A DNA stretch of 64,000 nt from Gammaproteobacteria bacterium. GTDB taxonomy: Bacteria > Pseudomonadota > Gammaproteobacteria > Pseudomonadales > Alcanivoracaceae. Positions 55,297 through 63,958 of the stretch are shown piece by piece; the first letter of the stretch is position 1; every line of letters starts with the position of its first letter. The position numbers and the translations under genes are program-made. The stretch is from assembly GCA_018067045.1 (NCBI GenBank), contig JAGPVL010000017.1:186001-250000 (forward strand). The letters are read 5' to 3'. The notes beneath the pieces are model-generated. The model had not been told where the DNA came from. It saw nothing but the letters and a program-made list of their open reading frames with translations, and searched no databases.

Positions 55297-56148
55297 ATGA
55301 AGAGCAAGAGCATGAAAGCGTTATTTATTTCCGTTTATATTACGGCGTTAACCGTAGGGCTGCTTTGGGCCGGTTATCAATTATCGCAGTCATTTGATTG
55401 GCGCTGGGTTGGCGTTGTTGTGGCTCTGTTGCCTGCGTTGAGCTTTTTCGCCTGGTTGTTCATTGGGCGTCCGGCGCGTACTAGTGAGGATCTACCGGTA
55501 GTACGACGAATCACATTGGTGGGCGCAGCACTGACCGTTGTCTCTGGGTATAGCGGCACTGCAGATATAGCGGCATTAGCCTTGTCGATGTTTGTCGGCG
55601 TCGCGGGTGTCTATGTTTATATCTATTGGTACAGCCGTTATGGCAAGCGCGTGGCCGTGGAGCTTGGTAAGGCGTTGCCACCGATCCGATTGTACTCAAC
55701 GAATGGCGATGAAGTGGGGCTGGATCATTATGCCGGCAGCCCGATGGTGTTGATGTTTTATCGCGGTAATTGGTGCCCACTGTGTATGGCGCAGGTGAAA
55801 GAAATTAGCGCGCACTATAAGCGACTTGCGGAGCTTGGCGTTAAGGTGGCATTGGTGAGTCCGCAATCTCATGAGCAAACTAGTGAGTTAGCGGCGCATT
55901 TTGATGTTCAGTTTGAGTTTCTGGTAGACAAAGACAATGCTGCTGCGCGTATGTTGGGCATTGTTGATGAAGGTGGAACACCGGCTGGCTTAGAAGTGCT
56001 TGGCTACGATGGCGACACGGTCATGCCTACGGTGTATGTACTAGATGGCGAAGGGAAGGTGTTGTTTAGTCACCTTACCGATAACTATCGAGTGCGTCCT
56101 GAGCCGGAGTTATTTCTACGCGTACTGGAAGAGCAGGGCGCGGTTTAA
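55297..56148 (+). CDS. Membrane-anchored peroxiredoxin-like (AhpC/TSA) protein
   Basis: 283 residues. Four membrane helices lie in the first 120 residues, then a thioredoxin-fold domain with FYRGNWCPLCMAQVKEI. The motif NWCPLC has two cysteines and resembles the AhpC/TSA redoxin group rather than typical 2-Cys Prx. LGKALPPIRLYSTNGDEVGL marks its start. Likely reduces peroxides or acts as a thiol-disulfide enzyme at the inner membrane. Confidence 0.83.
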   Translation: MKSKSMKALFISVYITALTVGLLWAGYQLSQSFDWRWVGVVVALLPALSFFAWLFIGRPARTSEDLPVVRRITLVGAALTVVSGYSGTADIAALALSMFVGVAGVYVYIYWYSRYGKRVAVELGKALPPIRLYSTNGDEVGLDHYAGSPMVLMFYRGNWCPLCMAQVKEISAHYKRLAELGVKVALVSPQSHEQTSELAAHFDVQFEFLVDKDNAAARMLGIVDEGGTPAGLEVLGYDGDTVMPTVYVLDGEGKVLFSHLTDNYRVRPEPELFLRVLEEQGAV

Positions 56149-56169
56149 GAAGCTCGTTTACTTGCGAGA

Positions 56170-56212
56170 AGACACAAAAAAGGGCGGAGAGAATCCGCCC
56201 TTTTTTGTGTCT
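56170..56212. terminator. Bidirectional terminator between the redoxin gene and aroG
   Basis: A perfect 19-base-pair stem (56170-56188 with 56194-56212), loop GAGAA, with A and T runs inside the stem on both sides. It serves two convergent genes. Confidence 0.95.
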
Positions 56213-56227
56213 AAAGAATGTTTTTTG

Positions 56228-57301
56228 CTAGGACATTCTTTTCGGTAGCACGTCGCGAAGTTTGTCAGCCATTTTCAATACGGCTTCTTCGGTCGTTTCC
56301 CAACTGATGCAGCCATCGGTAATCGATACGCCATACTCGAGGTCGTCAAGGTTGGGGGTGATCTTTTGGCTGCCAAAGTGCAAGTGAGACTCGACCATTA
56401 AACCAATAATCGATTCGTTGCCTTCGAGAATTTGGTTGCTGGCATTGTCCATAACCAGTGTCTGCAAAGACGGATCTTTGTTTGAGTTGGCGTGACTACA
56501 GTCAACCATGATGTTGGTGGAAACCTTAGCTTTAACCAGCTCTTGCTCAGCGAGAGCAATAGAGACTGAATCATAGTTAGGCTTGCCGCCGCCGCCACGT
56601 AAGACAACATGGCCATATTGGTTGCCTTTGGTGGTTGTCAGGGCGACGCGGCCGTCATTATCGATACCAAGGAAGCGGTGTGGATGTTGCACGCTGAGCA
56701 TCGCGTTCACGGCAACTTCAAGGCTGCCATCGGTGCCGTTCTTGAAGCCAACTGGACTAGAAAGGCCGGACGACATTTCGCGATGTGTTTGCGATTCGGT
56801 TGTACGTGCGCCAATGGCAGACCAAGCGATCAGGTCTTGCATGTACTGAGGTGTAATCGGATCAAGTGCTTCCGTTGCGGCAGGCAAGCCTAGCTCGGCA
56901 ACATCAAGCAGCAGCTGACGGGCAATATGGAGGCCGTCTTCAATTTTAAAGGTGTCATTGATGTAAGGATCGTTAATCAACCCTTTCCAGCCAACCGTTG
57001 TGCGCGGCTTTTCAAAATAGACGCGCAGCACTAAGACCAGCGTGTCGCTGACTTTGTCAGCGAGAACCTTGAGTCGCTCAGCATATTCTTTAGCGGCTTT
57101 GAGGTCATGAATTGAGCAAGGCCCGATGACGATGAAGATGCGGTGATCTTTACGGTCGAGAATGTCTTGAACCGCTTGACGGCCTTTTGCCACGGTTTCG
57201 CGAGCGGCGTCACTAAGAGGGAGCTTTGCTTTCAACTCGCCAGGCGTGATCAGCGTTTGCTGTGATGCAATATTGAGGTTTTCTACCTGAGTGTCTGTCA
57301 T
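56228..57301 (-). CDS. aroG: 3-deoxy-7-phosphoheptulonate (DAHP) synthase, class I
   Basis: First step of the shikimate pathway: PEP plus erythrose 4-phosphate. 357 residues of the E. coli AroF/G/H type: RIFIVIGPCSIHDLKAAKEY (metal Cys), LRVYFEKPRTTVGWKGLINDP, GARTTESQTHREMSSGLS and VDCSHANSNKD. Which amino acid feeds back on it cannot be told by eye, so the symbol is only a class label. Confidence 0.92.
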   Translation of the reverse strand: MTDTQVENLNIASQQTLITPGELKAKLPLSDAARETVAKGRQAVQDILDRKDHRIFIVIGPCSIHDLKAAKEYAERLKVLADKVSDTLVLVLRVYFEKPRTTVGWKGLINDPYINDTFKIEDGLHIARQLLLDVAELGLPAATEALDPITPQYMQDLIAWSAIGARTTESQTHREMSSGLSSPVGFKNGTDGSLEVAVNAMLSVQHPHRFLGIDNDGRVALTTTKGNQYGHVVLRGGGGKPNYDSVSIALAEQELVKAKVSTNIMVDCSHANSNKDPSLQTLVMDNASNQILEGNESIIGLMVESHLHFGSQKITPNLDDLEYGVSITDGCISWETTEEAVLKMADKLRDVLPKRMS

Positions 57302-57395
57302 GTTCTAACTATCTGCCTGAATTCAGGGGGGAAACGGACTCCGGAGTCTAGCCCAATCACGGCGCTGAAGAAATATCAGGAGGCTATACAAGGCA

Positions 57396-58154
57396 TTATT
57401 GCGGTCTATCAGATGCGTTTCTTTGCAAAACAGCGTCAACAAACGCTGGAACAAGGGTAGTGGCGGCGCCGTCGTAGTGGTATTTGAAGGCGCCGCGCGT
57501 TGCTGATGCCTCAAGATTAAGTTCAACCGTCGTGGCGCCGCTTTGGTTGGCGGCGTCGACGAAGCCTGCCGCGGGGTAAACGTTGCCGGAGGTGCCAATG
57601 CTGATAAATAGGTCGGCACTGGCTAGCGCGTGATAGATGTCGTCCATCTGCAGCGGTATTTCGCCGAACCAAACGATATGAGGGCGCAGTGTACCCGTGC
57701 GGGCGCATTGCCTGCAGTTTGTGCTGGGATCGATGTCGATGCCGCTAGCAGCGCATAGGGGAGACGTTTCGCCACATGCTATGCAGCGAGCCTTCATTAA
57801 TTCGCCATGCATATGAATTAGGTGTTTGCTGCCAGCCCGTTCATGTAAATTGTCGATATTCTGGGTTACTAGCAGTACATTGCCGTCGAAAGCGGATTCC
57901 AGTTTAGCGAGAGCGAGGTGGGCGGCATTCGGTTTAGTGGAGGCAGAGGTTAGTTGGCGGCGCCGTTCATTGTAGAAGCGCTGTACCAACAGAGGATCTC
58001 GCGCAAAGGCCTCGGGCATTGCGACGTCTTCGAGCCGATGGTTCTCCCACAAACCGTCCGCCCCGCGAAAGGTCTGAATGCCCGATTCGGCGGAGACGCC
58101 GGCGCCGGTGAGAATGACGATACGGTTTAATGACTCAGGTATACTTTTAAACAT
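57396..58154 (-). CDS. cobB: Sir2-family NAD-dependent deacylase
   Basis: 252 residues from ATG 58154; a TTG 36 bases upstream is possible but has no better site. NAD motifs [15 protein letters not shown] and [12 protein letters not shown], catalytic His in IHMHGEL, and zinc cysteines in RCIACG and NCRQCA. Tyr61 and Arg64 (FYNER) match the Tyr-x-x-Arg pair that gives class III sirtuins (CobB, SIRT5) desuccinylase activity. Its start codon overlaps the ATG of the divergent unknown gene by two bases. Confidence 0.9.
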   Translation of the reverse strand: MFKSIPESLNRIVILTGAGVSAESGIQTFRGADGLWENHRLEDVAMPEAFARDPLLVQRFYNERRRQLTSASTKPNAAHLALAKLESAFDGNVLLVTQNIDNLHERAGSKHLIHMHGELMKARCIACGETSPLCAASGIDIDPSTNCRQCARTGTLRPHIVWFGEIPLQMDDIYHALASADLFISIGTSGNVYPAAGFVDAANQSGATTVELNLEASATRGAFKYHYDGAATTLVPAFVDAVLQRNASDRPQ

Positions 58155-58527
58155 GAACGATATGATTGTCTCTCGACACGAAACACGCAACCTTGGTGAT
58201 CGAGGTGATGTGAGCCTAATGCATTTTCATCACGGCCACGTCGTGCTGATTAGCGCTGATGCGGTTGGCTATTACCGAGATGAAGACGCCATTTTCGATC
58301 CTCTCGGTAATGGTGTGCTTGGCTACGAAGTGATCCCGGCCTCGGTCGCGCCGCACTGGGTTGATGGTGTTGGCTTTATTGCTGAGCAGCGAGCGGGTTT
58401 CGTTGGCCTGACTTCCGGCGCGGTCATTTTTATTCGCCCCGATGGCATTGGTTTATACAATGATGGCGCTTCTGCGTTACGCAACATTGAGCCTTACTGG
58501 TTAATTCCTTTTTCTCCGCTACCCTGA
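58153..58527 (+). CDS. Unknown protein, divergent from and overlapping the sirtuin start
   Basis: 124 residues from ATG 58153 ([20 protein letters not shown]); an ATG at 58162 is also possible. I do not recognise the family. It is soluble, with glycine-rich beta-like repeats: [20 protein letters not shown], then [20 protein letters not shown] and [13 protein letters not shown]. The two halves share the pattern 'V-[IF]I...D(A/G)(V/I)G(Y/L)Y', hinting at an internal duplication. It reads toward the GNAT-amidohydrolase gene 16 bases downstream, so the two may be one operon. Confidence 0.65.
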   Translation: MNDMIVSRHETRNLGDRGDVSLMHFHHGHVVLISADAVGYYRDEDAIFDPLGNGVLGYEVIPASVAPHWVDGVGFIAEQRAGFVGLTSGAVIFIRPDGIGLYNDGASALRNIEPYWLIPFSPLP

Positions 58528-58543
58528 ATCATCGGAGCTATTG

Positions 58544-60070
58544 ATGAGTGAAGAAAGTACTAAGCTGCGATTACGTACGCTGACGGAAGCAGATTACCCG
58601 CAGCTCGCCGCCATTATGGAAATGGTTTACCCCGACTTAGGTGGTGCTTGGTCGCGCGACACAGTCTTGGATCTCATTAAACTTTTTCCGCTAGGGCAGT
58701 TATGCATTGAAGATCACGATGTGTTGGTGGCTGCGGCACTGACGATTCGGGTGAGCTATGATCGTTTCTCCAACCCTCATCGTTATGAAGATGTGATTAC
58801 CGAAGAGAAAGTTCATTCTCACGATGCGAATGGTGATGCGCTTTATGGCTTGGATGTCTTTGTTCATCCCGAGTATCGCGGCTATCGGCTGGGGCGCCGC
58901 TTATATGAAGCGCGTAAGGAGCTTTGTCGTGACGAGAATCTGCGTGCCATTCTAGCGGGAGGTCGTTTGCCCGGCTATTCAGAGCATGCTGATACGTTGT
59001 CAGTGACAGAATATATTGATCAAGTTGATCGTAAAAAACTCTATGATCCAATTCTGACATTTCAGCTGTCCAACGGCTTTGATGTAAAACGTCTGTTGAA
59101 AAAGTACTTGCCGGAAGATGCGCAATCTAAGGGGTACGCGACGCTGCTCGAGTGGGATAATATTTTATTTGAGCCGGTTGAACGTGGTGCGTACGAGAGT
59201 AAAGCTGTTGCGCGGATTGGTGTTGTGCAACGTCGTATGCGTGCGGCAACATCGATTAAGGACTTGCTTAATCAGGTTGAGTTTTTTGTCGACGCCCTGT
59301 CGGATTACCGATCGGACTTCGCCGTGTTGCCAGAGTTTTTCAGCGCACCACTAATGGGGCTTGAGTTAAAGATGGATTCGGTTGAGGCGATTCGCTTTTT
59401 GGCGACCTTTACCGAGGAGATCGTTGCGGCGTTGTCGGATATGGCAGTGAGCTACAATATTAATATTATCGGTGGTTCTATGCCGCTGGTAGAAGATGGT
59501 CATGTTTATAACGTGGCATTTCTTTTTCGTCGTGATGGCACCATGGAAAAACAATATAAAATCCATATCACCCCTGGTGAGCGGCGAGACTGGGGTATTG
59601 AAGGTGGCGACAAGCTACAGGTATTTGAAACTGATGCAGGCAAGATCGGTATTTTAGTGTGTTATGACGTTGAGTTCCCGGAGCTGTCTCGTTTGTTGGC
59701 GGAAGAGGGGATGGAGATATTGTTTGTGCCGTTTTGGACGGATACCAAAAACGGGTACTTACGCGTACGTCATTGCGCCCAAGCTCGCGCCATCGAGAAT
59801 GAATGTTACGTCGCTATATCGGGAAGCTGTGGCAACTTACCGCGCGTGGATAACGTTGATATTCAGTACGCGCAGTCGGCTGTTTTCACGCCTTCTGATT
59901 TTTACTTTCCTCACGATGGCATTCTGAGTGAAGCAGTAGCCAATACCGAAATGTTGGTGTTTGCAGATGTTGATTTTGAAAAGCTGAAATTGTTGCATCA
60001 AGAAGGATCTGTAACCAATTTGAAAGATCGCCGTCATGATATGTATAAAGTGGTAAAGATAGAGAGATGA
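58544..60070 (+). CDS. GNAT acetyltransferase fused to a carbon-nitrogen hydrolase
   Basis: 508 residues from ATG 58544, behind CGGAG (a TTG three bases earlier is not needed). The N-terminal 200 residues are a GNAT domain (DVFVHPEYRGYRLGRRLYEAR). The C-terminal part is a nitrilase-type amidohydrolase with Glu264 (LPEFF), Lys339 (YKIHITPGE) and Cys373 (LVCYDVEFPE), a complete triad. The same fusion is known in many proteobacteria, but its substrate is not. Acyl transfer and amide hydrolysis may act on one metabolite. Confidence 0.9.
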   Translation: MSEESTKLRLRTLTEADYPQLAAIMEMVYPDLGGAWSRDTVLDLIKLFPLGQLCIEDHDVLVAAALTIRVSYDRFSNPHRYEDVITEEKVHSHDANGDALYGLDVFVHPEYRGYRLGRRLYEARKELCRDENLRAILAGGRLPGYSEHADTLSVTEYIDQVDRKKLYDPILTFQLSNGFDVKRLLKKYLPEDAQSKGYATLLEWDNILFEPVERGAYESKAVARIGVVQRRMRAATSIKDLLNQVEFFVDALSDYRSDFAVLPEFFSAPLMGLELKMDSVEAIRFLATFTEEIVAALSDMAVSYNINIIGGSMPLVEDGHVYNVAFLFRRDGTMEKQYKIHITPGERRDWGIEGGDKLQVFETDAGKIGILVCYDVEFPELSRLLAEEGMEILFVPFWTDTKNGYLRVRHCAQARAIENECYVAISGSCGNLPRVDNVDIQYAQSAVFTPSDFYFPHDGILSEAVANTEMLVFADVDFEKLKLLHQEGSVTNLKDRRHDMYKVVKIER

Positions 60071-60151
60071 TTGATGCGGACTCGACTTTTTAGAAATAGG
60101 TCGAATAGGTTGATGGGCGGCAGATAGTCGGTGCAATAGAAGGTGTGCAAA

Positions 60152-60949
60152 ATGGATGTTTTGTTTTTGTCTCATGGCGGAGGCCCTATGCCGTTAATTG
60201 GCGATGCCGGGCATACGGACATGGTGGCGTGTTTGCAAAATATCGCAGGGCAAATTGAGAAGCCTTCGGCAATTCTTGTTGTGAGTGCGCATTGGGAGGC
60301 GGAGGTTCCTACTATTACCTCTGGTGCAGCGCCGCCCCTTATCTACGACTATTATGGTTTTCCTCAAGAATCCTACAGTGTTCAGTATCCCTGTTTGGGC
60401 GAGCCCGTGCTTGCCAGTAAAGTACGTGAGGTGCTGTCGCGCGCGGGCATAGCGGCAGACCTTGATGATCAACGAGGTTTTGATCACGGCGTTTTTGTGC
60501 CGTTAAAAATCATGTACCCCGACGCGGACATTCCATGTGTTCAGCTTTCTCTTATGAGCAATCTTGATTCGGCGGCGCATCTAGAGATTGGCCAAGCTCT
60601 TCAGGCTTTGGATTGTAAGAACTTGCTGGTTATTGGCTCGGGCTTTTCGTTTCATAATATGAAAGCTTTCTTTGCCCCTGAGACAGCTGAATCTAAAGCG
60701 ATGAATGAAGCGTTTGAGAGCTGGTTAGTGCAGACGTGCGCGAGTGCGGATATTAGCGAGGAGGAATGTTTTCGTCGCTTGGTGCAATGGGAGAGTGCTC
60801 CGGCAGCGCGCTACTGTCACCCGAGAGAAGAGCATCTTCTTCCCTTACATGTTTGTTATGGCCTAACGGCATCGCGCTGCTCGGCGAGTTTTGAGCTAAA
60901 CATTCTCAATAAGAAAGCGAGCATGTTTCTTTGGTCAAAAGACGTGTGA
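60152..60949 (+). CDS. LigB-family extradiol dioxygenase (DODA/YgiD-like)
   Basis: 265 residues from ATG 60152, with AAGG eight bases upstream. Iron-binding and active-site histidines lie in FLSHGGGPMP, VVSAHWEA, GFDHGVFVPLKIMYP and the C-terminal REEHLLPLHVCYG. The family opens catechol rings such as DOPA with nonheme iron. Physiological substrate unknown. Confidence 0.88.
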   Translation: MDVLFLSHGGGPMPLIGDAGHTDMVACLQNIAGQIEKPSAILVVSAHWEAEVPTITSGAAPPLIYDYYGFPQESYSVQYPCLGEPVLASKVREVLSRAGIAADLDDQRGFDHGVFVPLKIMYPDADIPCVQLSLMSNLDSAAHLEIGQALQALDCKNLLVIGSGFSFHNMKAFFAPETAESKAMNEAFESWLVQTCASADISEEECFRRLVQWESAPAARYCHPREEHLLPLHVCYGLTASRCSASFELNILNKKASMFLWSKDV

Positions 60950-60982
60950 AGTTGAGGGGATAAATTAATGATTTCTTCTTCC

Positions 60983-61016
60983 ATAAAAAAGGGCCTCATT
61001 TGAGGCCCTTTTTTAT
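60983..61016. terminator. Bidirectional terminator between the dioxygenase and etfQO genes
   Basis: GGGCCTC/GAGGCCC stem extended by A/T pairs (60983-60998 with 61001-61016), with a small ATTT-type loop and a T run on each strand. Confidence 0.93.
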
Positions 61017-61050
61017 CAGCGCACTGTTTGTGCGCACCTAATTCAAACAC

Positions 61051-62709
61051 TTACATGTTTGGATAGTTTGGACCGCCAGTGCCTTCCGGTGCCACCCAGT
61101 TGATGTTCTGGGTGGGGTCTTTAATGTCGCACGTCTTACAGTGAACGCAGTTCTGGGCGTTAATCTGGAAACGTTTTGAACCGTCAGTTTCACTGGTGAT
61201 GATTTCGTAAACGCCTGCAGGGCAGTAACGTTGAGCCGGTTCATCCCAGCGTGGCAAGTTCACCTGCAGAGGGACGTCTGGATCTTTTAGCGTTAGGTGG
61301 CACGGCTGATCTTCTTCATGGTTGGTATTCGATAAAAACACCGAATCTAACTTGTTGAAGGTCAGTTTGCCGTCCGGTTTTGGATAGTTGATTTGTTTGC
61401 TTTCCGCCGCCGACTTCAGCGTTTCATGATCCGGAATGGGGTCACGTAAGGTGAACGGAAGTTTGCCGTTAAAGATGTTCAAGTCGAGGAACACCATGGC
61501 GGAGCCCACGAGGTTGCCGAACTTGTGCTGCAGCGGCCCAAAGTTGCGCTGTTGATACAGCTCTTGGTGCACCCAGCTTGCTTTAAATGCGCTGGTGTAT
61601 TCGCTTAGCTCGTCGCTGCCACGGCCGGCCTTCAGTGCTTCGGCAATCGCTTCAGCAGCCAGCATGCCCGACTTCATGGCGGTGTGAGTGCCTTTGATTT
61701 TCGCAAAGTTCAATGTGCCGGCATTACAGCCCGTTAACAGGCCGCCAGGAAAGGTCATTTTGGGCAAGGATTGCAAGCCGCCCTTTGCAATGGCGCGAGC
61801 ACCATAGGAAACGCGCTTACCACCCTCGAGAAACTTCTTAACGGCTGGGTTTGTTTTCCAGCGCTGCATTTCGTCAAAGGGTGAAACATGTGGGTTGGAA
61901 TATGAAAGGTCGGTAATCAGACCTAATGTCACCTGATTGTTGTCGAGGTGATAAAGGAAGCCGCCGCCTGCAGAGCCGGATTCGCTCAGCGGCCAGCCGG
62001 CGCTGTGCAACACAAGGCCTTCCTTATGTTTCGCGGGATCAATGTCCCACAATTCTTTGATGCCGAGACCGTAATGCTGCGGGTCGATGTCGCCGTCACG
62101 CAGATTGAATTTTTCCATCAGTTGTTTGCCGAGGTGGCCGCGGCAACCTTCGGAGAAGATGGTGTACTTAGCATGAAGTTCCATGCCAGGTGTGTAGCTA
62201 GGCTTATGTTCGCCGTTGAGGCCGATGCCAGAATCGCCGGTGGCGATACCCTTCACAGAGCCGTCGTCATTGAACAGAACTTCTGTGGCAGCGAAGCCTG
62301 GGAAGATCTCAATGCCCAAGCCTTCAGCTTGCTCGCCGAGCCAGCGGCACAAGTTGCCCAATGAAATAACGTAGTTACCTTCATTGTGCATGGTCTTTGG
62401 GGCGAAAACGTTAGGCACTTTGATGGCGCTTTCTGCACCCGTCATCAGCAGGATTTCGTCTTCGGTTACCGGTACATTGACCGGTGCGCCCATTTCTTTC
62501 CATGTCGGAAAGAGTTCGTTGAGGGCGCGTGGCTCTAGCACCGCACCAGAAAGGATATGGGCGCCGACTTCGGAGCCTTTTTCAACAACAACAACGCTGA
62601 TTTCTTGACCTGTTTCTTGAGCCAGTTGGCCAAGACGACATGCTGCTGCCAGTCCGGAGGGACCTGCGCCGACGATAACGACGTCGACTTCCATTGATTC
62701 GCGTTCCAT
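61051..62709 (-). CDS. etfD: Electron transfer flavoprotein-ubiquinone oxidoreductase
   Basis: Passes electrons from reduced ETF (fatty-acid beta-oxidation and amino-acid breakdown) to ubiquinone at the inner membrane. 552 residues. FAD loop VDVVIVGAGPSGLAAACRLG, VVEKGSEVGAHILSGAVLEP, and the C-terminal [4Fe-4S] ferredoxin segment CVHCKTCDIKDPTQNINWVAP. The start ATG 62709 follows GAGGAGAAGG. It is divergent from etfB-etfA, its electron donor, with a 498-base shared control region. Confidence 0.96.
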   Translation of the reverse strand: MERESMEVDVVIVGAGPSGLAAACRLGQLAQETGQEISVVVVEKGSEVGAHILSGAVLEPRALNELFPTWKEMGAPVNVPVTEDEILLMTGAESAIKVPNVFAPKTMHNEGNYVISLGNLCRWLGEQAEGLGIEIFPGFAATEVLFNDDGSVKGIATGDSGIGLNGEHKPSYTPGMELHAKYTIFSEGCRGHLGKQLMEKFNLRDGDIDPQHYGLGIKELWDIDPAKHKEGLVLHSAGWPLSESGSAGGGFLYHLDNNQVTLGLITDLSYSNPHVSPFDEMQRWKTNPAVKKFLEGGKRVSYGARAIAKGGLQSLPKMTFPGGLLTGCNAGTLNFAKIKGTHTAMKSGMLAAEAIAEALKAGRGSDELSEYTSAFKASWVHQELYQQRNFGPLQHKFGNLVGSAMVFLDLNIFNGKLPFTLRDPIPDHETLKSAAESKQINYPKPDGKLTFNKLDSVFLSNTNHEEDQPCHLTLKDPDVPLQVNLPRWDEPAQRYCPAGVYEIITSETDGSKRFQINAQNCVHCKTCDIKDPTQNINWVAPEGTGGPNYPNM

Positions 62710-62849
62710 AACCTTCTCCTCGTAACGGTTGAGGTGGCGCCTTTATTTGGAAATCTGTGTGAAGACCAAGTTCAGGAGCCAAACCCACTGCTGGGGCACT
62801 TTCAAGTGGCGCGGAGTATATAGAGGGCGCCGCTAGCTCGCTAGTTTCT

Positions 62850-62862
62850 GACCTGACAGGTC
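62850..62862. promoter_or_regulatory. Perfect 13-base palindrome in the etf control region
   Basis: GACCTG-A-CAGGTC (62850-62862), between etfQO and the PsrA-like box. The dyad looks like a repressor operator, regulator unknown. Confidence 0.4.
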
Positions 62863-62905
62863 GGACACAGCGAAATGTCTTTGCTGCAGAATATCGATCT
62901 CAGTT

Positions 62906-62919
62906 CAAACGAGCGTTTG
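62906..62919. promoter_or_regulatory. PsrA-type operator between etfQO and etfB
   Basis: CAAAC-GAGC-GTTTG is an exact match to the PsrA box known in Pseudomonas (a G/C-AAAC, 2-4 bases, GTTT-G/C dyad). PsrA is a TetR-family fatty-acid sensor known there to control beta-oxidation genes, and as I recall etf genes too. The box lies just downstream of a plausible minus-strand -10 for etfQO, so binding would repress it. No psrA gene is in this window. Confidence 0.65.
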
Positions 62920-62920
62920 G

Positions 62921-62950
62921 ATTATCTCAAGCGAACCCCTTGATATACAA
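62921..62950 (-). promoter_or_regulatory. Candidate etfQO promoter (minus strand)
   Basis: On the minus strand TTGTAT (62950-62945), an 18-base spacer and GATAAT (62926-62921). The PsrA-like box begins two bases after the -10 element and would overlap the start point. The rest of the 498-base gap, 62963-63207, holds no gene; TTGACG elements near 63105-63117 may serve etfB but lack a good -10. Confidence 0.4.
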
Positions 62951-63207
62951 GGAAAAGGAACGACTGACACGTCACGCCCTGGCGACTGGCGTGCCATCAA
63001 CCTGAGACTGTCGTATCACACAGGCGCGACTGGTGCGTCATCGAAACATGGCGGCACTTTATTCTTATTTGCTGGAAAATCATGGGCTTGGCGCGCGGCG
63101 GCCTATTGACGTTGACGGGGGCGGGGTTCAACATAGCGCCTCTCGCGTGGGGGGCTCCGTGTGGCACCCTTTCCTGTTAGTTATCAATAAACGAATCCGA
63201 GGATCCT

Positions 63208-63957
63208 ATGAAGGTTCTTGTACCGATCAAGCGGGTCGTTGACTACAACGTCAAAGTTCGCGTGAAAGCGGACCACTCTGGTGTTGATCTTGCCAACGTC
63301 AAAATGGCCATGAATCCTTTCTGCGAAATCGCAGTGGAAGAAGCTGTACGTCTGAAAGAAAAGGGCGTTGTTACTGAAATTATTGCCGTGACTATTGGTA
63401 GCAAGGCTGCTCAAGAGCAGTTGCGTACCGCCATGGCATTGGGTGCTGACCGTTCTATTTTGGTCGAAACCGACGAAGACGCTCAGCCATTAGCGATTGC
63501 TAAAGCGCTAAAAGCGTTAGTCGAGAAAGAAAGTCCTGATCTTGTTATCTTAGGCAAGCAGGCTATCGACGGCGATAACAGCCAGACCGGCCAAATGTTG
63601 GCTGCGTTGACGGGCATGGGCCAAGGTACATTTGCTTCCGAAGTGAATGTTGCAGATGGCAAAGTTAAAGTGACGCGTGAAGTCGACGGTGGTTTGCAAA
63701 CTGTTGAGCTATCTCTTCCTGCGGTGGTCACCACTGACCTACGCTTGAATGAGCCGCGTTATGCGTCACTGCCTAACATTATGAAAGCCAAGAAAAAGCC
63801 GTTGGATGTTGTTACACCGGCTGATCTGGGCGTGAGCTTTGCTTCTAGCACGAAGACGCTGAAAGTTGAGCCACCTGCTGAGCGTTCAGCAGGTATCAAG
63901 GTGGCTTCCGTTGAGGAGCTGGTCGAGAAACTCAAAAATGAAGCGAAGGTGATCTAA
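63208..63957 (+). CDS. etfB: Electron transfer flavoprotein beta subunit
   Basis: 249 residues. [20 protein letters not shown] is the classic start; [18 protein letters not shown] and [22 protein letters not shown] are the AMP/FAD interface, and the ETF-beta signature [25 protein letters not shown] holds the acyl-CoA dehydrogenase recognition loop. etfA begins one base after its stop. Confidence 0.97.
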   Translation: MKVLVPIKRVVDYNVKVRVKADHSGVDLANVKMAMNPFCEIAVEEAVRLKEKGVVTEIIAVTIGSKAAQEQLRTAMALGADRSILVETDEDAQPLAIAKALKALVEKESPDLVILGKQAIDGDNSQTGQMLAALTGMGQGTFASEVNVADGKVKVTREVDGGLQTVELSLPAVVTTDLRLNEPRYASLPNIMKAKKKPLDVVTPADLGVSFASSTKTLKVEPPAERSAGIKVASVEELVEKLKNEAKVI

Positions 63958-63958
63958 C

